Source: JAIRVZ01 sp031553755 (GTDB lineage: Bacteria; Bacteroidota; Bacteroidia; Bacteroidales; Azobacteroidaceae). From it: DNA of 5,776 nucleotides. The number at the start of each line of letters is the position of its first letter. Position 1 is the stretch's first letter. The stretch is taken from NCBI GenBank assembly GCA_031553755.1, contig JAVBKZ010000040.1, forward strand, positions 1 through 5,776. Direction: 5' to 3'. The notes under the pieces were generated by a model. It did not search any database. It had not been told where the DNA came from and saw only the letters and a program-made list of their open reading frames with translations. Shown here in pieces: positions 4,981-5,776 of this stretch. A program made the position numbers and the translations under genes.

Positions 4981-5776
4981 TGAGGAAAAGTATATTTATT
5001 CCTTTTTTAACCGGAATATTATTGTTACCATCTGTTGTTAACTGTAAAAGTAATAATCAAACCGGGATTTTTTCTTACGCTGAAAATGAATCCGGAATAA
5101 CAATGAAAATTCAAGATTACTTACTGTACGCAACAAAATATGAAGAAAATGAAAATTATAAGGAAGCCCTTTACTTTTATAAACTTTATTATAATTCTGG
5201 TTTTGTAAAAGCTGATGAAGAATCCATACAAAATAATATGGAAATATCTAATGTTGATGATTTGATAAGCGAATATAAACAGATCATCAACCAAAAAAAA
5301 CGAATTACTATATTTTCTATCCTTGTAAGTATCGCGGCATTATCTACTTTAGTATATTATCCTAAGAAAAATTATAAAATCAAAAACCAATTACAGAAAG
5401 TAGAAACAAAAATATTTTCCCTTGAAAATTCATCTCTCAATTACAACGAAAAAAACCAAAAAATACAACAATTATTATTTGAAAAAATAGAGGTATCAAA
5501 GAAAGTCGCGATTATGAGTTCCCTTTCAACGACCAATATTGAAAAAGAAAATTTCAGGAAAATCAACAGCATCCTATACGGGGAAGGCCATAACGACTTT
5601 AATTGGAATGATTTTTACAATTTGCTGAATGATTCATATGATAATTTCTCCCTGAAAATAGTGGAAACATGTCCTTATTTAACTGAAAGAGAAATACAAC
5701 TGTGTAGTTTATTGAAGGCCGGATTTAATAACAATGAAATATCCCTGATTTGTGAAATAAACACAAATACTATTAG
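4981..5776 (+). CDS. Membrane-tethered LuxR-type transcriptional regulator, C-terminally cut by window edge
   Basis: 265 codons are present and the frame is open at the right edge. The N-terminus is a signal peptide or lipoprotein-like segment (residues 3-22, ending VVNC). It is followed by a short extracytoplasmic part (23-107) with one TPR-like helical hairpin (about 43-75, around YKEALYFYKLYY). A second hydrophobic segment at 109-127 would cross the inner membrane. Residues 129-180 look coiled-coil. LTEREIQLCSLLKAGFNNNEISLICEINTNTI (234-265, broken only by the edge) is the start of a LuxR/GerE helix-turn-helix. Bacteroidota commonly have regulators of the order signal peptide, TPRs, membrane segment, coiled coil, helix-turn-helix. 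This one has an unusually short sensor part. It is transcribed away from the glycosyltransferase operon from its own promoter. Control of the operon, with the outer domain sensing a peptide or envelope signal, is inferred from position. Confidence 0.82.

Overview
The window looks like a stretch of a Bacteroidota chromosome, most plausibly from the order Bacteroidales. The DNA is AT-rich and genes lack Shine-Dalgarno sites. A TAnnTTTG-type -7 box stands before the rightward gene. The predicted products also fit: a double-glycine leader peptide of the 'GG-Bacteroidales' type, retropepsin-like aspartic peptidases with paired DTG motifs, and a membrane-tethered regulator ending in a LuxR-type helix-turn-helix. 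No gene identifies a genus.

Layout. Everything from 1 to 4640 lies on the minus strand and reads leftward, probably as one operon or two closely linked ones. In transcription order it holds: a family 2 glycosyltransferase (4640-3936); a second glycosyltransferase 3 nt downstream whose motifs resemble polypeptide GalNAc-transferases (3932-2949); a leader with possible alternative hairpins (2948-2760); a 120-residue cysteine-free GG-leader peptide with a Thr-rich tail (2759-2397); a hairpin repeat (2369-2280); and three tandem aspartic peptidase paralogues (2254-1232, 1216-242 and 129 to beyond the left edge). A second copy of the hairpin repeat lies before the third paralogue. A divergent intergenic region of 340 bp (4641-4980) carries a nested inverted repeat and promoter candidates for both directions. 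From 4981 rightward, a regulator gene runs off the right edge.

How the genes may work together. The main interest is the pairing of a secreted-peptide precursor with a glycosyltransferase that carries the DxH motif, the VGHVYR motif and a GalNAc-T-like acceptor/donor segment. The precursor tail holds 12 Thr and 2 Ser in its last 38 residues, including two similar STT..I..TTP blocks. This is consistent with an O-glycosylated, ribosomally made peptide, with the second transferase extending or adding sugars, membrane-anchored peptidases acting on the product or its leader, and the divergent regulator controlling the locus. That model is inference. No transporter, C39 peptidase or radical SAM enzyme is visible, so export and leader removal would need genes outside the window.
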